Positions 52,423-59,989 of a stretch of 64,000 nt of DNA are shown here, in pieces; within the stretch, counting starts at the first letter, position 1; each line of letters opens with the position of its first letter. The translations under genes were made by a program, and so were the position numbers. This DNA is from Streptomyces malaysiensis subsp. samsunensis (GTDB taxonomy: Bacteria > Actinomycetota > Actinomycetes > Streptomycetales > Streptomycetaceae): positions 62,001 through 126,000 of the forward strand of contig NZ_JANIIC010000018.1 of NCBI RefSeq assembly GCF_024519315.1, read 5' to 3'. Under the pieces are notes generated by a model, which was not told the DNA's origin, searched no databases, and was given only the letters and a program-made list of their open reading frames with translations.

Positions 52423-52498
52423 TGGTGCCCCCGGCAGGATTCGAACCTGCGACACCCGCTTTAGGAGAGCGGTGCTCTATCCCCTGAGCTACGGAGGC
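52423..52498 (-). tRNA. tRNA-Arg (anticodon CCT)
   Basis: The minus strand begins GCCTCCGTAGCTCAGGGGAT, with anticodon stem CCGCT/AGCGG and loop CTCCTAA (anticodon CCT, reads AGG), T arm with GGTTCGAATCC, acceptor pairs and discriminator A. CCA is encoded (52423-52425). All stems pair. Confidence 0.96.
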
Positions 52499-52734
52499 GG
52501 GGGACTGGGTTGGGAGTGTGGTGGGAAGCTCGGCGGTGAATGGTGATCATCGGCCGGGCTCCGCACGGATCCGTCCGGTCCCTGGTGGTCGCTGGTGTGG
52601 CGGCCAGAGGTCAGCCTACCGGGTTCGGGATCCGGGTGTGGAACCGGTTGCCGGCGTTGTGCTGTCGTGGTGGGCGGCGGGCGTCTGTATCCGGGTGGCG
52701 CCGGGGGTCTGTGTGCGGGGGTGCCGGGGCGGGG

Positions 52735-53373
52735 TCATGGGCCTCCGGTTCGGAGGGCTTGCAGGTCGGCGGCGGCTTGGGTGCGGATGGCGGGTAGCCG
52801 GGCCTTCACCGGGGGTGGCATGTTCGCGAAGATCGAGCGCAGCTCGGCCGGTGCGGCCACCTCGTCGAGGAGTCCGATCATCAGGTGCCCGGCCGCCGGA
52901 GGGGTCGTGGCGATGACTCGTCGGGAGAGCTTCTTCCACTGCCACGGTGTGATGTGCTCCCGCAAGGCGGGGAACAGGACCGGCTCTTCGTGGGTCAGAT
53001 GGTCATGCACGCTGTCGCGTACGGCTACGGCTGCCTCGTGTAGCGCCTGGCGGTGGCCTTGGCTGTCAAGGTCGATGTTGGCGAGGCGGGTGAGTGCGAT
53101 GTCCAGGTGTTTGTGTTGTTCGGTCAAGTCGTCGAGTGCGGGCTTCGCCTCCGGTGCCGCTGCCGCGATATGCGGCCACAGCCATTCGTCCTGGGCGTCG
53201 TGGTGGTGACGCAGGTTCACCACGAGGAAGTCCCGCAATCGCGCGAGCGCTTGGTGAGGTACGGAGGGTCGGGGGCTGGCGTCGACGAGCAGGCTGGTGG
53301 CGAGTCTGTGTGCCTCGTGGGTGAGGCGCGTTTCCACGGTGGCCGGTGAGTCGTGCTCGGCGTTCATGTTCAT
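52735..53373 (-). CDS. hemerythrin-domain protein
   Basis: The 212-residue protein is a hemerythrin-like four-helix bundle: FLVVNLRHHHDAQDEWLWPH, LTEQHKHLDIAL and HDHLTHEEPVLFPAL hold the His/Glu/Asp ligands of a di-iron site. The C-terminal 60 residues (AGHLMIGLLDEVAAPAELRS) follow the pattern of actinobacterial hemerythrins that sense oxygen or NO. It follows a 28-codon ORF by 9 bp. Start ATG 53373; MNMNAEHD. Confidence 0.9.
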   Translation of the reverse strand: MNMNAEHDSPATVETRLTHEAHRLATSLLVDASPRPSVPHQALARLRDFLVVNLRHHHDAQDEWLWPHIAAAAPEAKPALDDLTEQHKHLDIALTRLANIDLDSQGHRQALHEAAVAVRDSVHDHLTHEEPVLFPALREHITPWQWKKLSRRVIATTPPAAGHLMIGLLDEVAAPAELRSIFANMPPPVKARLPAIRTQAAADLQALRTGGP

Positions 53374-53382
53374 CGGCCGGGG

Positions 53383-53469
53383 TCAGACCGCGCTGCTGCC
53401 GGTGTGGGAGGCCAGGCCGGACACCAGCTTCGCGAGCTCGGGGTCGGCCTCGTAGTTTCGCTTGATCAT
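53383..53469 (-). CDS. 28-residue peptide ORF upstream of the hemerythrin gene
   Basis: An ATG at 53469 with AGGAG 6 nt before opens a 28-codon frame, reading MIKRNYEADPELAKLVSGLA, then SHTGSSAV and a TGA at 53383-53385. It lies between a membrane-protein gene (31 bp) and the hemerythrin gene (9 bp), same strand. Good start and tight packing suggest real translation; it may be a regulatory peptide, a precursor peptide or a leader for coupling. Confidence 0.65.
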   Translation of the reverse strand: MIKRNYEADPELAKLVSGLASHTGSSAV

Positions 53470-53500
53470 GGATTCTCCTGTGGTGGGTGAAGGCGAGTGG

Positions 53501-54115
53501 TCAGCGGGTGGCGTGGCGGCGGCGTTCGAGCACCGTGGCGATGGCGTACGCGCCGCCGCCGGCGATGGTGAGGACCCAGTAGAGGCCCGGGGTGCCGAGG
53601 AAGAGCGCGGCGGCGGAGGTCAGGGCGAGCCAGACGCCGAGGGTGTAGTGGAGCAGGTTGCGGCGTACGGCGCCTTCGGCGAGGTAGAGCAGGCCGACGA
53701 CGATGCCGGAGCCGGTGGGCCAGAGCATGTCTTGCAGATCAGGTGTGTCGACGGCGGAGGCCAGGCCGGTGATCGCGAGGAACAGGGCGGTGAAGCCGGC
53801 GAGCCAGGACGCGCCGAGCAGCTTTCCGGACAGGACGTCCGGGCCGGTGGCGCCGCGCTGGGCGCGTAGGGCGGCGAGGGTGGCCTGGACGGTGCCGACC
53901 GCCAATCCGGCGCCGAGGAGCGCCATGGGCAGCCAGCCGGGCAGGTCGAGGAGGGGGCTGGTGCCCTTGGAGAGCGCGGCGGAGCCGTGGCCGAAGAGGT
54001 AGGCGAGCCCGAAGCTGACGTAGACCGCGCTGTTGTCGACGTCGCCCGGTGAGCGCGTCACAGCGGTGGTGGTGGCGGGGACGGTGGCCTGGGCGACGGC
54101 GGTGGCGAGGGGCAT
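53501..54115 (-). CDS. six-helix integral membrane protein, family uncertain
   Basis: The 204-residue protein has about six hydrophobic segments (AVYVSFGLAYLFGHGSAAL, PMALLGAGLAVGTVQATLAA, GLYWVLTIAGGGAYAIATVL). GGAGGT precedes ATG 54115 ideally. It may be a small transporter; no family motif is certain. First gene of the hemerythrin operon. Confidence 0.8.
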   Translation of the reverse strand: MPLATAVAQATVPATTTAVTRSPGDVDNSAVYVSFGLAYLFGHGSAALSKGTSPLLDLPGWLPMALLGAGLAVGTVQATLAALRAQRGATGPDVLSGKLLGASWLAGFTALFLAITGLASAVDTPDLQDMLWPTGSGIVVGLLYLAEGAVRRNLLHYTLGVWLALTSAAALFLGTPGLYWVLTIAGGGAYAIATVLERRRHATR

Positions 54116-54291
54116 GACGGGACCTCCGGAGTGATGGGGTGGGTGGGGTGTGGGTGGTGCGGAGTGTTGGGGCCGTGAACGGGCTGGGGAAGCGGCGTTG
54201 GGTCGTTGAACCACCGCGCGCCGTACGAAGGTTCGGGTGGCCGGGACGAAGCGTTGCTCGGCCGTTCGGTTGCGAAGTGCCCCGCGGGCCT

Positions 54292-55338
54292 TCACGCGTC
54301 CGGAATGATGACGACCTTGCCCAGGACGGTGCGGGACTCGGCGAGTTCCAGTGCCGAGGCGGTGTCGGACAGCGGGATCTCGGCGGCGATCCGCGGGGTG
54401 AGGACGCCGTCGGCCACCAGGCGCAGCACCTGGGTGAGGTCCTCGGTCAGCCGGCGCTGCCACTGCGTCCGGCAGCGGCTGCCCGCCCAGAAGTTGTAGA
54501 AGTGCGCGCTCTTGCCGTTGGGCAGCGAGTTCCATGCGGCGAGTTGCCCGAAGAGCTTCAGCACGGGCAGTTGTGAGCTGCCCTCTTCGTTCTTCGTCGC
54601 CGCGGTGCCGTACGAGACGAGGGTTCCGCCCCGGCGCAACAGGCGCCAGGACTCCGCCACCGCGGGGCCGCCGACGTGGTCGAAGACCGCGTCCACGCCG
54701 TCCGGGGCGATCTCCCGGATGCGGTCGTACATGTCCGGGTCGCGGTAGTCGACCGGGGTCGCGCCCAGTTCGCGCACGCTGTCGTGGTGCCGCGCAGAAG
54801 CCGTGCCGATCACCGTGATCCCGGCGTGCCGGGCCAGCTGGACGAGGATGGAGCCGACGCCGCCGTTGGCGCCCAGTACCACGACGGTCCCGCCCGAGCG
54901 CACCTTGGCCGTCCGGTGCAGCATCTGCCAGGCGGTGATCCCGTTGACGACCACGGTCTCCACGGTGGCCGCGTCCATGTCGTCGTCCGGCACCGGCATC
55001 AGATCCGCGGCGTCGATGAGCAGATGGCTGGCCCATGCGCCGACCTTGGTGACCGCGGCGAACCGGCGTCCGGTCATCCCGGCGTCCACGTCCGGTCCCG
55101 TCGCGGTGACGGTGCCCACGACGTCGTATCCGGGGACGAAGGGGAACGGCGGCTGGTTGTAGTACTTGCCGAGGCGCATCTGCTGTTCGGCGAAGCAGAC
55201 CCCGGTGGCGTCCATCCGCAGGAGGACCTGGCCCGCGCCGGGGGCGGGGAGGTCGCGGGTCCGGGTCTCCAGGCCACTCGGCTCGACCCTGCCGGGCAGG
55301 ACGATCTCGGTGGCGAGGGTGGTGACCGACGTGCTCAT
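54292..55338 (-). CDS. medium-chain zinc-type alcohol dehydrogenase / quinone oxidoreductase
   Basis: The 348-residue MDR protein has a GroES-like N-terminus (FVPGYDVVGTVTATGPDVD) and a Rossmann domain with VVVLGANGGVGSILVQLARH. The zinc-binding Cys/His residues of true alcohol dehydrogenases are not clear, so a quinone oxidoreductase-like NADPH enzyme is likely. It is 230 bp downstream of a TetR gene on the same strand; a terminator and direct repeats lie between, so it has its own promoter, controlled by that TetR. Confidence 0.88.
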   Translation of the reverse strand: MSTSVTTLATEIVLPGRVEPSGLETRTRDLPAPGAGQVLLRMDATGVCFAEQQMRLGKYYNQPPFPFVPGYDVVGTVTATGPDVDAGMTGRRFAAVTKVGAWASHLLIDAADLMPVPDDDMDAATVETVVVNGITAWQMLHRTAKVRSGGTVVVLGANGGVGSILVQLARHAGITVIGTASARHHDSVRELGATPVDYRDPDMYDRIREIAPDGVDAVFDHVGGPAVAESWRLLRRGGTLVSYGTAATKNEEGSSQLPVLKLFGQLAAWNSLPNGKSAHFYNFWAGSRCRTQWQRRLTEDLTQVLRLVADGVLTPRIAAEIPLSDTASALELAESRTVLGKVVIIPDA

Positions 55339-55367
55339 GGAGGGCTCCTTGAAGCCTCGGCTGTGTG

Positions 55368-55449
55368 CTTACGGGTGTAAGGCTACGCAGGTAAGTCGAG
55401 GCGAAGCAAGGGGTTACGGCAATAAACTTATGGCTGTAAGGTTACGCAG
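55368..55449. promoter_or_regulatory. two direct-repeat operator copies upstream of the MDR gene
   Basis: CTTACGGGTGTAAGGCTACG (55368-55387, continuing CAG) recurs as CTTATGGCTGTAAGGTTACG (55427-55446, continuing CAG), each holding an inverted CTTAC/GTAAG-type repeat. TGTAA is also the half site of the palindrome before the TetR gene, so one TetR protein likely binds all three. Confidence 0.7.
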
Positions 55450-55452
55450 CGA

Positions 55453-55509
55453 AAGGCGCCCTTCGTTTCGGCGCGGCCGTGGCTGCCGTGCCGGGACGAA
55501 GGGCGCCTT
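55453..55509. terminator. strong hairpin after the TetR gene
   Basis: AAGGCGCCCTTCGT (55453-55466) pairs perfectly with ACGAAGGGCGCCTT (55496-55509) over a 29-nt loop that can itself pair. It lies 60 bp past the TetR stop and separates it from the MDR gene. Confidence 0.8.
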
Positions 55510-55568
55510 CGGTGTTCCTCGAGGCCGGCCCTGGGACGTTGTCGCATTGCCTCGGGGCGGCGATGTGG

Positions 55569-56228
55569 TCAGGTCTCCTTGAGGCAGGCCAGTCTGGTGA
55601 TCATGGCCTCGGTGATGCTCTCCTCCGGCCAGGGGAACGTGCGGCTTACGGCGCGCTGGTGCGCGAGGCCGTGCAGGCCGAGCCAGAGTGTGATCGCGTC
55701 CTGCGGTGGGTCGGTGACCGCGGACTGGCCCGCGGCGGCGCACTTCGCGAGAGCGTCGACGAGCACCTGGATGGCCGTCGAGCCGAGGCTGGTGAGGTCC
55801 TCCTCGGTCAGGGAGTTGTCGCCCAGGGTCGGCATCCAGAGGCCGCCGAACATCGTGCGGTAGCGCTCCGGGTGGTTCTTGGCGTAGGCGAGGTAGGCCC
55901 GGCAGAGGGCGTACAGCCCTTCCCGTGGGTCGTCGCCGGCCGCCCGCACCTCGGAGTGCAGATGGGTTGCCAGTTCGGTGAACTCCCGCTGTACGACGGC
56001 CAGCATGATGGACGGCTGGTCGGGGAAGTGCGGGTAGATCGACGGGGCGGCGATGCCGACCTTGCGGGCGACCGACCGCAAGGTGATGGCGCGTTCGTCG
56101 CCGGTCTCGTCGAGGAGTTCCGCGGCCGCGGAGATGATGTCCTCGCGCAGACGGCCACCCTCGCCTCGGCGGTTGCGTACGCGTGCCCGTTTTGGTGCGG
56201 CCGGGTCTGCCGCGCTGCTCTCCTTCAC
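55569..56228 (-). CDS. TetR-family transcriptional regulator, leaderless start likely
   Basis: The 219-residue protein has a TetR HTH (DIISAAAELLDETGDERAIT, then LRSVARKVGIAAPSIYPHFP) at about residues 30-75 and a TetR_C-type ligand domain. The GTG at 56228 has no ribosome binding site before it: a perfect 12-bp palindrome ends 3 bp upstream. An mRNA starting at or near the GTG would be leaderless. It probably represses itself and the MDR gene. Confidence 0.88.
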   Translation of the reverse strand: MKESSAADPAAPKRARVRNRRGEGGRLREDIISAAAELLDETGDERAITLRSVARKVGIAAPSIYPHFPDQPSIMLAVVQREFTELATHLHSEVRAAGDDPREGLYALCRAYLAYAKNHPERYRTMFGGLWMPTLGDNSLTEEDLTSLGSTAIQVLVDALAKCAAAGQSAVTDPPQDAITLWLGLHGLAHQRAVSRTFPWPEESITEAMITRLACLKET

Positions 56229-56230
56229 TC

Positions 56231-56242
56231 TGTAACGTTACA
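56231..56242. promoter_or_regulatory. perfect TGTAACGTTACA operator at the TetR start
   Basis: TGTAACGTTACA is a perfect palindrome adjoining the GTG start of the TetR gene. It fits TetR autorepression, and the TGTAA half site recurs at the MDR promoter. Confidence 0.8.
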
Positions 56243-56251
56243 TCGCGAAGT

Positions 56252-58054
56252 TTAGTGACGCGATCCCTTGTTTTCCGCTCCGAACTCCGCGATCGGGTTC
56301 TTGAGGGTGCCGATGAGCTGGAGCGCGCCCGCGGGGTCCTGGAGGTCGACCATCTCGCGGTTGTCGCGGAGCTGGAGGCGGTTGAGGCAGGAGAGGGCGA
56401 AGTCCTCGGCGAACATGTCGTACTGGGCGAATTTGTCCGAGAGGTGAGGAACGGCCCGCTGGTAGTCCAGGACGCAGTCGGCGACCGTCCGCCAGAAGGT
56501 GTCCTCCTCCAACAGGCCCTCGCTGACCAGGATGCCGTTGAGGAAGCGCAGGAAGCAGTCGAAGACGTCGGTGAAGATCGAGAGCAGCTTCTTGTCCTCG
56601 GGGACGTCCACGCGGATGCGTTCCACCGTCGGCGGGAGGACCGCCGTGGGGTCCATGACGGCGATCTCCTCGGCGATGTCCTTGAAGATCACGCGCTGGA
56701 CGGCGCCGTCCTCGATCACCAGGATGACGTTCTCGCCGTGCGGCATGAAGACCAGGTCGTAGGCGTAGAAGCTGTGCAGCACCGGGGTGAGGTAGGCGTC
56801 CAGGTAGCGGCGCAGCCAGGTCGCGGGGGTGAGGCCGGATTCCTCGACGAGGGCGCTGACGAAGGAGACGCCGTCGGGGTCGGTGTGGAGGAGGGACGCC
56901 ATGGTGGCCAGGCGCTGGCCGGGCTCCAGGGACGGTACGGGGCTCTCGCGCCACAGCGCGGCGAGCATTTTGCGGTACGGGGAGCCCTTCGCGGTGGCGG
57001 CCTCGTACTGGCGGTGGTGGTAGCCGATGGCGGCCCGCTCCCGGATGATCGAGAAGCGGGCGGCGCGGAAGATCTCGTCGGCGGAGATCAGGGCGGCCAG
57101 CCAGTCGTTGATGGCCGGGGTCGCCTCCATATAGGCGGCGGACAGGCCCCGCATGAAGCCCATGTTGAGGACCGACAGCGCGGTTTTCACATAGTGCTTG
57201 GACGGGTCGGTGGTGTTGAAGAAGGTGCGGATCGACTGCTGGGCGAGGTACTCGTCGTCGCCGGGGCCGAGGCACACCAGATGCTGTCGGGCGACCTCGG
57301 CGGCGAAGCTGATCGACAGCTTGTTCCACCACTGCCAGGGGTGCACCGGCAGCAGGTGGTAGTCGGCGGGGTCCAGACCGAGGTCGTTGAGGGTCCCCGC
57401 GAAGCGGGCCCGGGTCGGCTCGCTCAGTTCGGAGTGGATCAGGGTGTCGTAGTCGATGTCCGCGGAGGCGGTGAAGGTGGAGCGGTCGCGGCGGGCGGCG
57501 AGCCAGATCAGCTGGACGGGGCTCGCGGTCTCGGGGGCGTACGAGAGGTATTCGTGGATGCCGAAGCCGAGGCGGCCGTTGTTGGCGACGAAGCAGGGGT
57601 GGCCCTCGGTCATCCCCGTTTCGATCTCCTGGAAGCCGGATTTGGCCAGCTGGGCGGCGCCCACCGGTTCGGCGGCCAGTTTGAAGGCCGTACCGGAGAG
57701 GGTGGAGCTGATCTCCTCGAGGTAGACGGGGAGGACGTCCGCGCTCAGGCCGAGCCGTCCGCGCAGCTCGATGAAGAAGTCGAGGGCGTCGAGGGGGAGT
57801 TCGGCGCCGGTGCGGTCGTGGCGGGTGATGCTGTCGGCCTCGACCAGCCAGTGGTCGAGGGAGAGCATCCGGGCGGCGAACCGGTAGGTCACCGCCTCGT
57901 CGTCGCTGGTCACGGCGTAGCGGCCATCGGGGCCCGGCTCGGGGGCGAGCAGGCGTTCATGTGTGAACTCGGCGAGGGCCTTGCGGATGAGGAGGCGGCC
58001 CGCCCGGTCCCACAGTTCGGGGGTGAGGTGGGCGACGGCGTCGCGGGGGCTCAT
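56252..58054 (-). CDS. desD: DesD, NIS synthetase of desferrioxamine biosynthesis
   Basis: The 600-residue protein is an IucA/IucC-family NIS synthetase: GHPCFVANNGRLGFGIHEYL, LLPVHPWQWWNKLSISFAAE (ATP site), SIRTFFNTTDPSKHYVKTAL and AYDLVFMPHGENVILV, length as in known DesD. With ATP it joins N-hydroxy-N-succinyl (or acetyl) cadaverine units into desferrioxamine E or B. ATG 58054 overlaps the desC stop. Last gene of the des operon; only 9 bp separate its stop from the TetR operator. Confidence 0.96.
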   Translation of the reverse strand: MSPRDAVAHLTPELWDRAGRLLIRKALAEFTHERLLAPEPGPDGRYAVTSDDEAVTYRFAARMLSLDHWLVEADSITRHDRTGAELPLDALDFFIELRGRLGLSADVLPVYLEEISSTLSGTAFKLAAEPVGAAQLAKSGFQEIETGMTEGHPCFVANNGRLGFGIHEYLSYAPETASPVQLIWLAARRDRSTFTASADIDYDTLIHSELSEPTRARFAGTLNDLGLDPADYHLLPVHPWQWWNKLSISFAAEVARQHLVCLGPGDDEYLAQQSIRTFFNTTDPSKHYVKTALSVLNMGFMRGLSAAYMEATPAINDWLAALISADEIFRAARFSIIRERAAIGYHHRQYEAATAKGSPYRKMLAALWRESPVPSLEPGQRLATMASLLHTDPDGVSFVSALVEESGLTPATWLRRYLDAYLTPVLHSFYAYDLVFMPHGENVILVIEDGAVQRVIFKDIAEEIAVMDPTAVLPPTVERIRVDVPEDKKLLSIFTDVFDCFLRFLNGILVSEGLLEEDTFWRTVADCVLDYQRAVPHLSDKFAQYDMFAEDFALSCLNRLQLRDNREMVDLQDPAGALQLIGTLKNPIAEFGAENKGSRH

Positions 58055-58659
58055 CGGGTCACTCCTTGGGCGGCGCGGGCGGCGCGGGCGGCGAGGGTGG
58101 TGCGGGCGGCCTGGAACCGCTCGCGGGTGCAGATGCTGAGGTAGGCGTCCTTCTCGGGTTTGGCGATCTGCTCGACGATCTCGAAGCCGACGGCCGCGTT
58201 GAGCGCGTGCACTCCCGCATTGCACACATCGGGCTCGACGACCACGCGCCGTACGGCCGGATCGGCGAAGCAGAACTCCATGACGGTGGTGAGCACGGCC
58301 AGGGTGAAGCCGTGCACCGGGGTGTCGGTCGGCGCGCAGAGGAAGTGCATGCCGACGTCGCCGGGCCGGGCCGGGTAGAGACCGGCGAGTTCCACCACCG
58401 CCGGGTCGTAGCGCTCGGCGAGGAACGCCGGGCGTCCCTCGTGCAGGCCGATGAACGCCTCATGGTGCGTATGTTCGTGGATCCTGCGGTACTCGGCGGC
58501 GACCTCCGCCTCGTCCGCTCCCTGCATCATCCAGAAGGACGCCTTGGGGTGGGTCACCCAGCCGTACAGCAGCGCGGCGTCGGCCGCCGGGTCCAGGGCG
58601 CGCAGGGCGAAGGTCCCCAGGCGCGCGTCCGTGTGCTCGAAAACCGGCGAAGGCGTCAT
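58051..58659 (-). CDS. desC: DesC, N-hydroxycadaverine acyltransferase
   Basis: The 202-residue GNAT-type protein (RlmI/IucB-like) reads THPKASFWMMQGADEAEVAA, YPARPGDVGMHFLCAP and VVVEPDVCNAGVHALNAAVG. It acylates N-hydroxycadaverine with succinyl- or acetyl-CoA. ATG overlaps the desB stop (58656-58659), stop overlaps desD. Confidence 0.95.
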   Translation of the reverse strand: MTPSPVFEHTDARLGTFALRALDPAADAALLYGWVTHPKASFWMMQGADEAEVAAEYRRIHEHTHHEAFIGLHEGRPAFLAERYDPAVVELAGLYPARPGDVGMHFLCAPTDTPVHGFTLAVLTTVMEFCFADPAVRRVVVEPDVCNAGVHALNAAVGFEIVEQIAKPEKDAYLSICTRERFQAARTTLAARAARAAQGVTR

Positions 58660-59963
58660 GACACGGCTCCTTCCGGCGCGCCGAACTCCTGGAAGGCGAT
58701 GGACTTCTCCACCGGATAGTGCTCGCGGCCCAGCAGCTCACGGATGATCCACGAGTTGCGGTACGGGCCCATGCCCAGGTCCGGGGAGGTCAGGCTGTGG
58801 GCGTGGGTGGCGCCGTTCTGGAGGAAGATGCCGCGTCCGGTGGTGTCGACGCTGTAGTTGCGGGCCACGTCGAAGCGGCCGTGGCGGTCCCAGCGGATGC
58901 GGTCGCGTACGGGGTCCAGGAAGGCGGGCACCTGGTAGCGGTAGCCGGTGGCCAGGATGAGCCCATGGGTGGTGAGCGAGAAGTCCCGCTTCTGCTCCTC
59001 ATGGCGCAGCCCGAGGGTGTAGGTGCCGGACGGCTCGTCGTACGCCGCGTCGGTGAGCGCGGTGTTGGTCAGCAGCCGCGTGGGCACCGGGCCGCTCACG
59101 CTCTTCTGGTACAGGAGGTCGAAGATGCCGTTGATGAGCTCGGCGTCGATCCCCTTGAACAGGCCCTTCTGCTCACCCTCCAGCCGGTAGCGGGTGTCCT
59201 CGGGGAGCGCGTGGAAGTAGTCCACGTACTCGGGCGAGGTCATCTCCAGGGTGAGCTTGGTGTACTCCAGCGGGAAGAAGCGCGGGGAGCGGGTCACCCA
59301 GTTCAGCCGGTAGCCGTGGGTGTCGATGTCGGCGAGCAGATCCTGGTAGATCTCGGCCGCGCTCTGGCCGCTGCCGACGATGGTGATGGACTCCTTCGAT
59401 TGCAGCGCCCGCTTGTTCGCCAGGTAGTCCGTGTTGTGCAGCAGATCGCCGCCCAGGCCGTGGCACACCTCGGGGAGGTACGGCGGGGTGCCGGTGCCCA
59501 GCACCAGACGGCGGGCGCGGTGGGTGGTGGTCTCGCCGGTGGCGGGACGCAGCGCGCGCACCGTGTAGACCCCGTCGGCCTCGTCGTACTCGACGCTCGT
59601 CACCTCGTGGCCGAAGCGGATGGACGACAGCTTCGCGGCGGCCCAGCGGCAGTAGTCGCTGTACTCGGCGCGCAGCGGATAGAAGATCTCGCGGATGTAG
59701 AAGGAGTACAACCGCCCCGATTCCTTGAGGTAGCCGAGGAAGGAGTACGGGGAGGTGGGGTCGGCCAGCGTCACCAGGTCGGCCAGGAACGGGGTCTGGA
59801 GGGTGACGCCGTCCAGCAGCATGCCCGGATGCCAGTCGAAGTCGGGCTTGCGCTCCAGGAACAGTCCGTCGAGTTCGTCGATCGGCTCGGTGAGGCAGGC
59901 AAGGCCCAGGTTGTAGGGGCCGAGCCCGACCGCGATGAAGTCAAAGGTGTGCGGGGTGGGCAC
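58656..59963 (-). CDS. desB: DesB, cadaverine N-monooxygenase
   Basis: The 435-residue protein is an N-hydroxylating flavoprotein: FIAVGLGPYNLGLACL (FAD), SITIVGSGQSAAEIYQDLL (NADPH) and LILATGYRYQVP (the ATGY motif). It hydroxylates cadaverine. Start GTG 59963 has GGAG 7 nt before. It lies 26 bp after desA. Confidence 0.95.
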   Translation of the reverse strand: MPTPHTFDFIAVGLGPYNLGLACLTEPIDELDGLFLERKPDFDWHPGMLLDGVTLQTPFLADLVTLADPTSPYSFLGYLKESGRLYSFYIREIFYPLRAEYSDYCRWAAAKLSSIRFGHEVTSVEYDEADGVYTVRALRPATGETTTHRARRLVLGTGTPPYLPEVCHGLGGDLLHNTDYLANKRALQSKESITIVGSGQSAAEIYQDLLADIDTHGYRLNWVTRSPRFFPLEYTKLTLEMTSPEYVDYFHALPEDTRYRLEGEQKGLFKGIDAELINGIFDLLYQKSVSGPVPTRLLTNTALTDAAYDEPSGTYTLGLRHEEQKRDFSLTTHGLILATGYRYQVPAFLDPVRDRIRWDRHGRFDVARNYSVDTTGRGIFLQNGATHAHSLTSPDLGMGPYRNSWIIRELLGREHYPVEKSIAFQEFGAPEGAVS

Positions 59964-59989
59964 GTGGATCTCCGGCGGGACGAAGGGAC

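Noticed and set aside
52423..52498. A second attachment-site copy of the tRNA-Arg 3' end within the window
   Set aside because: I looked for the T-arm/acceptor sequence elsewhere and did not find it, so no element boundaries can be claimed.
53383..53469. Lasso-peptide precursor for the 28-residue ORF
   Set aside because: The YxxP leader motif spacing does not fit and no lasso cyclase or protease gene is nearby.
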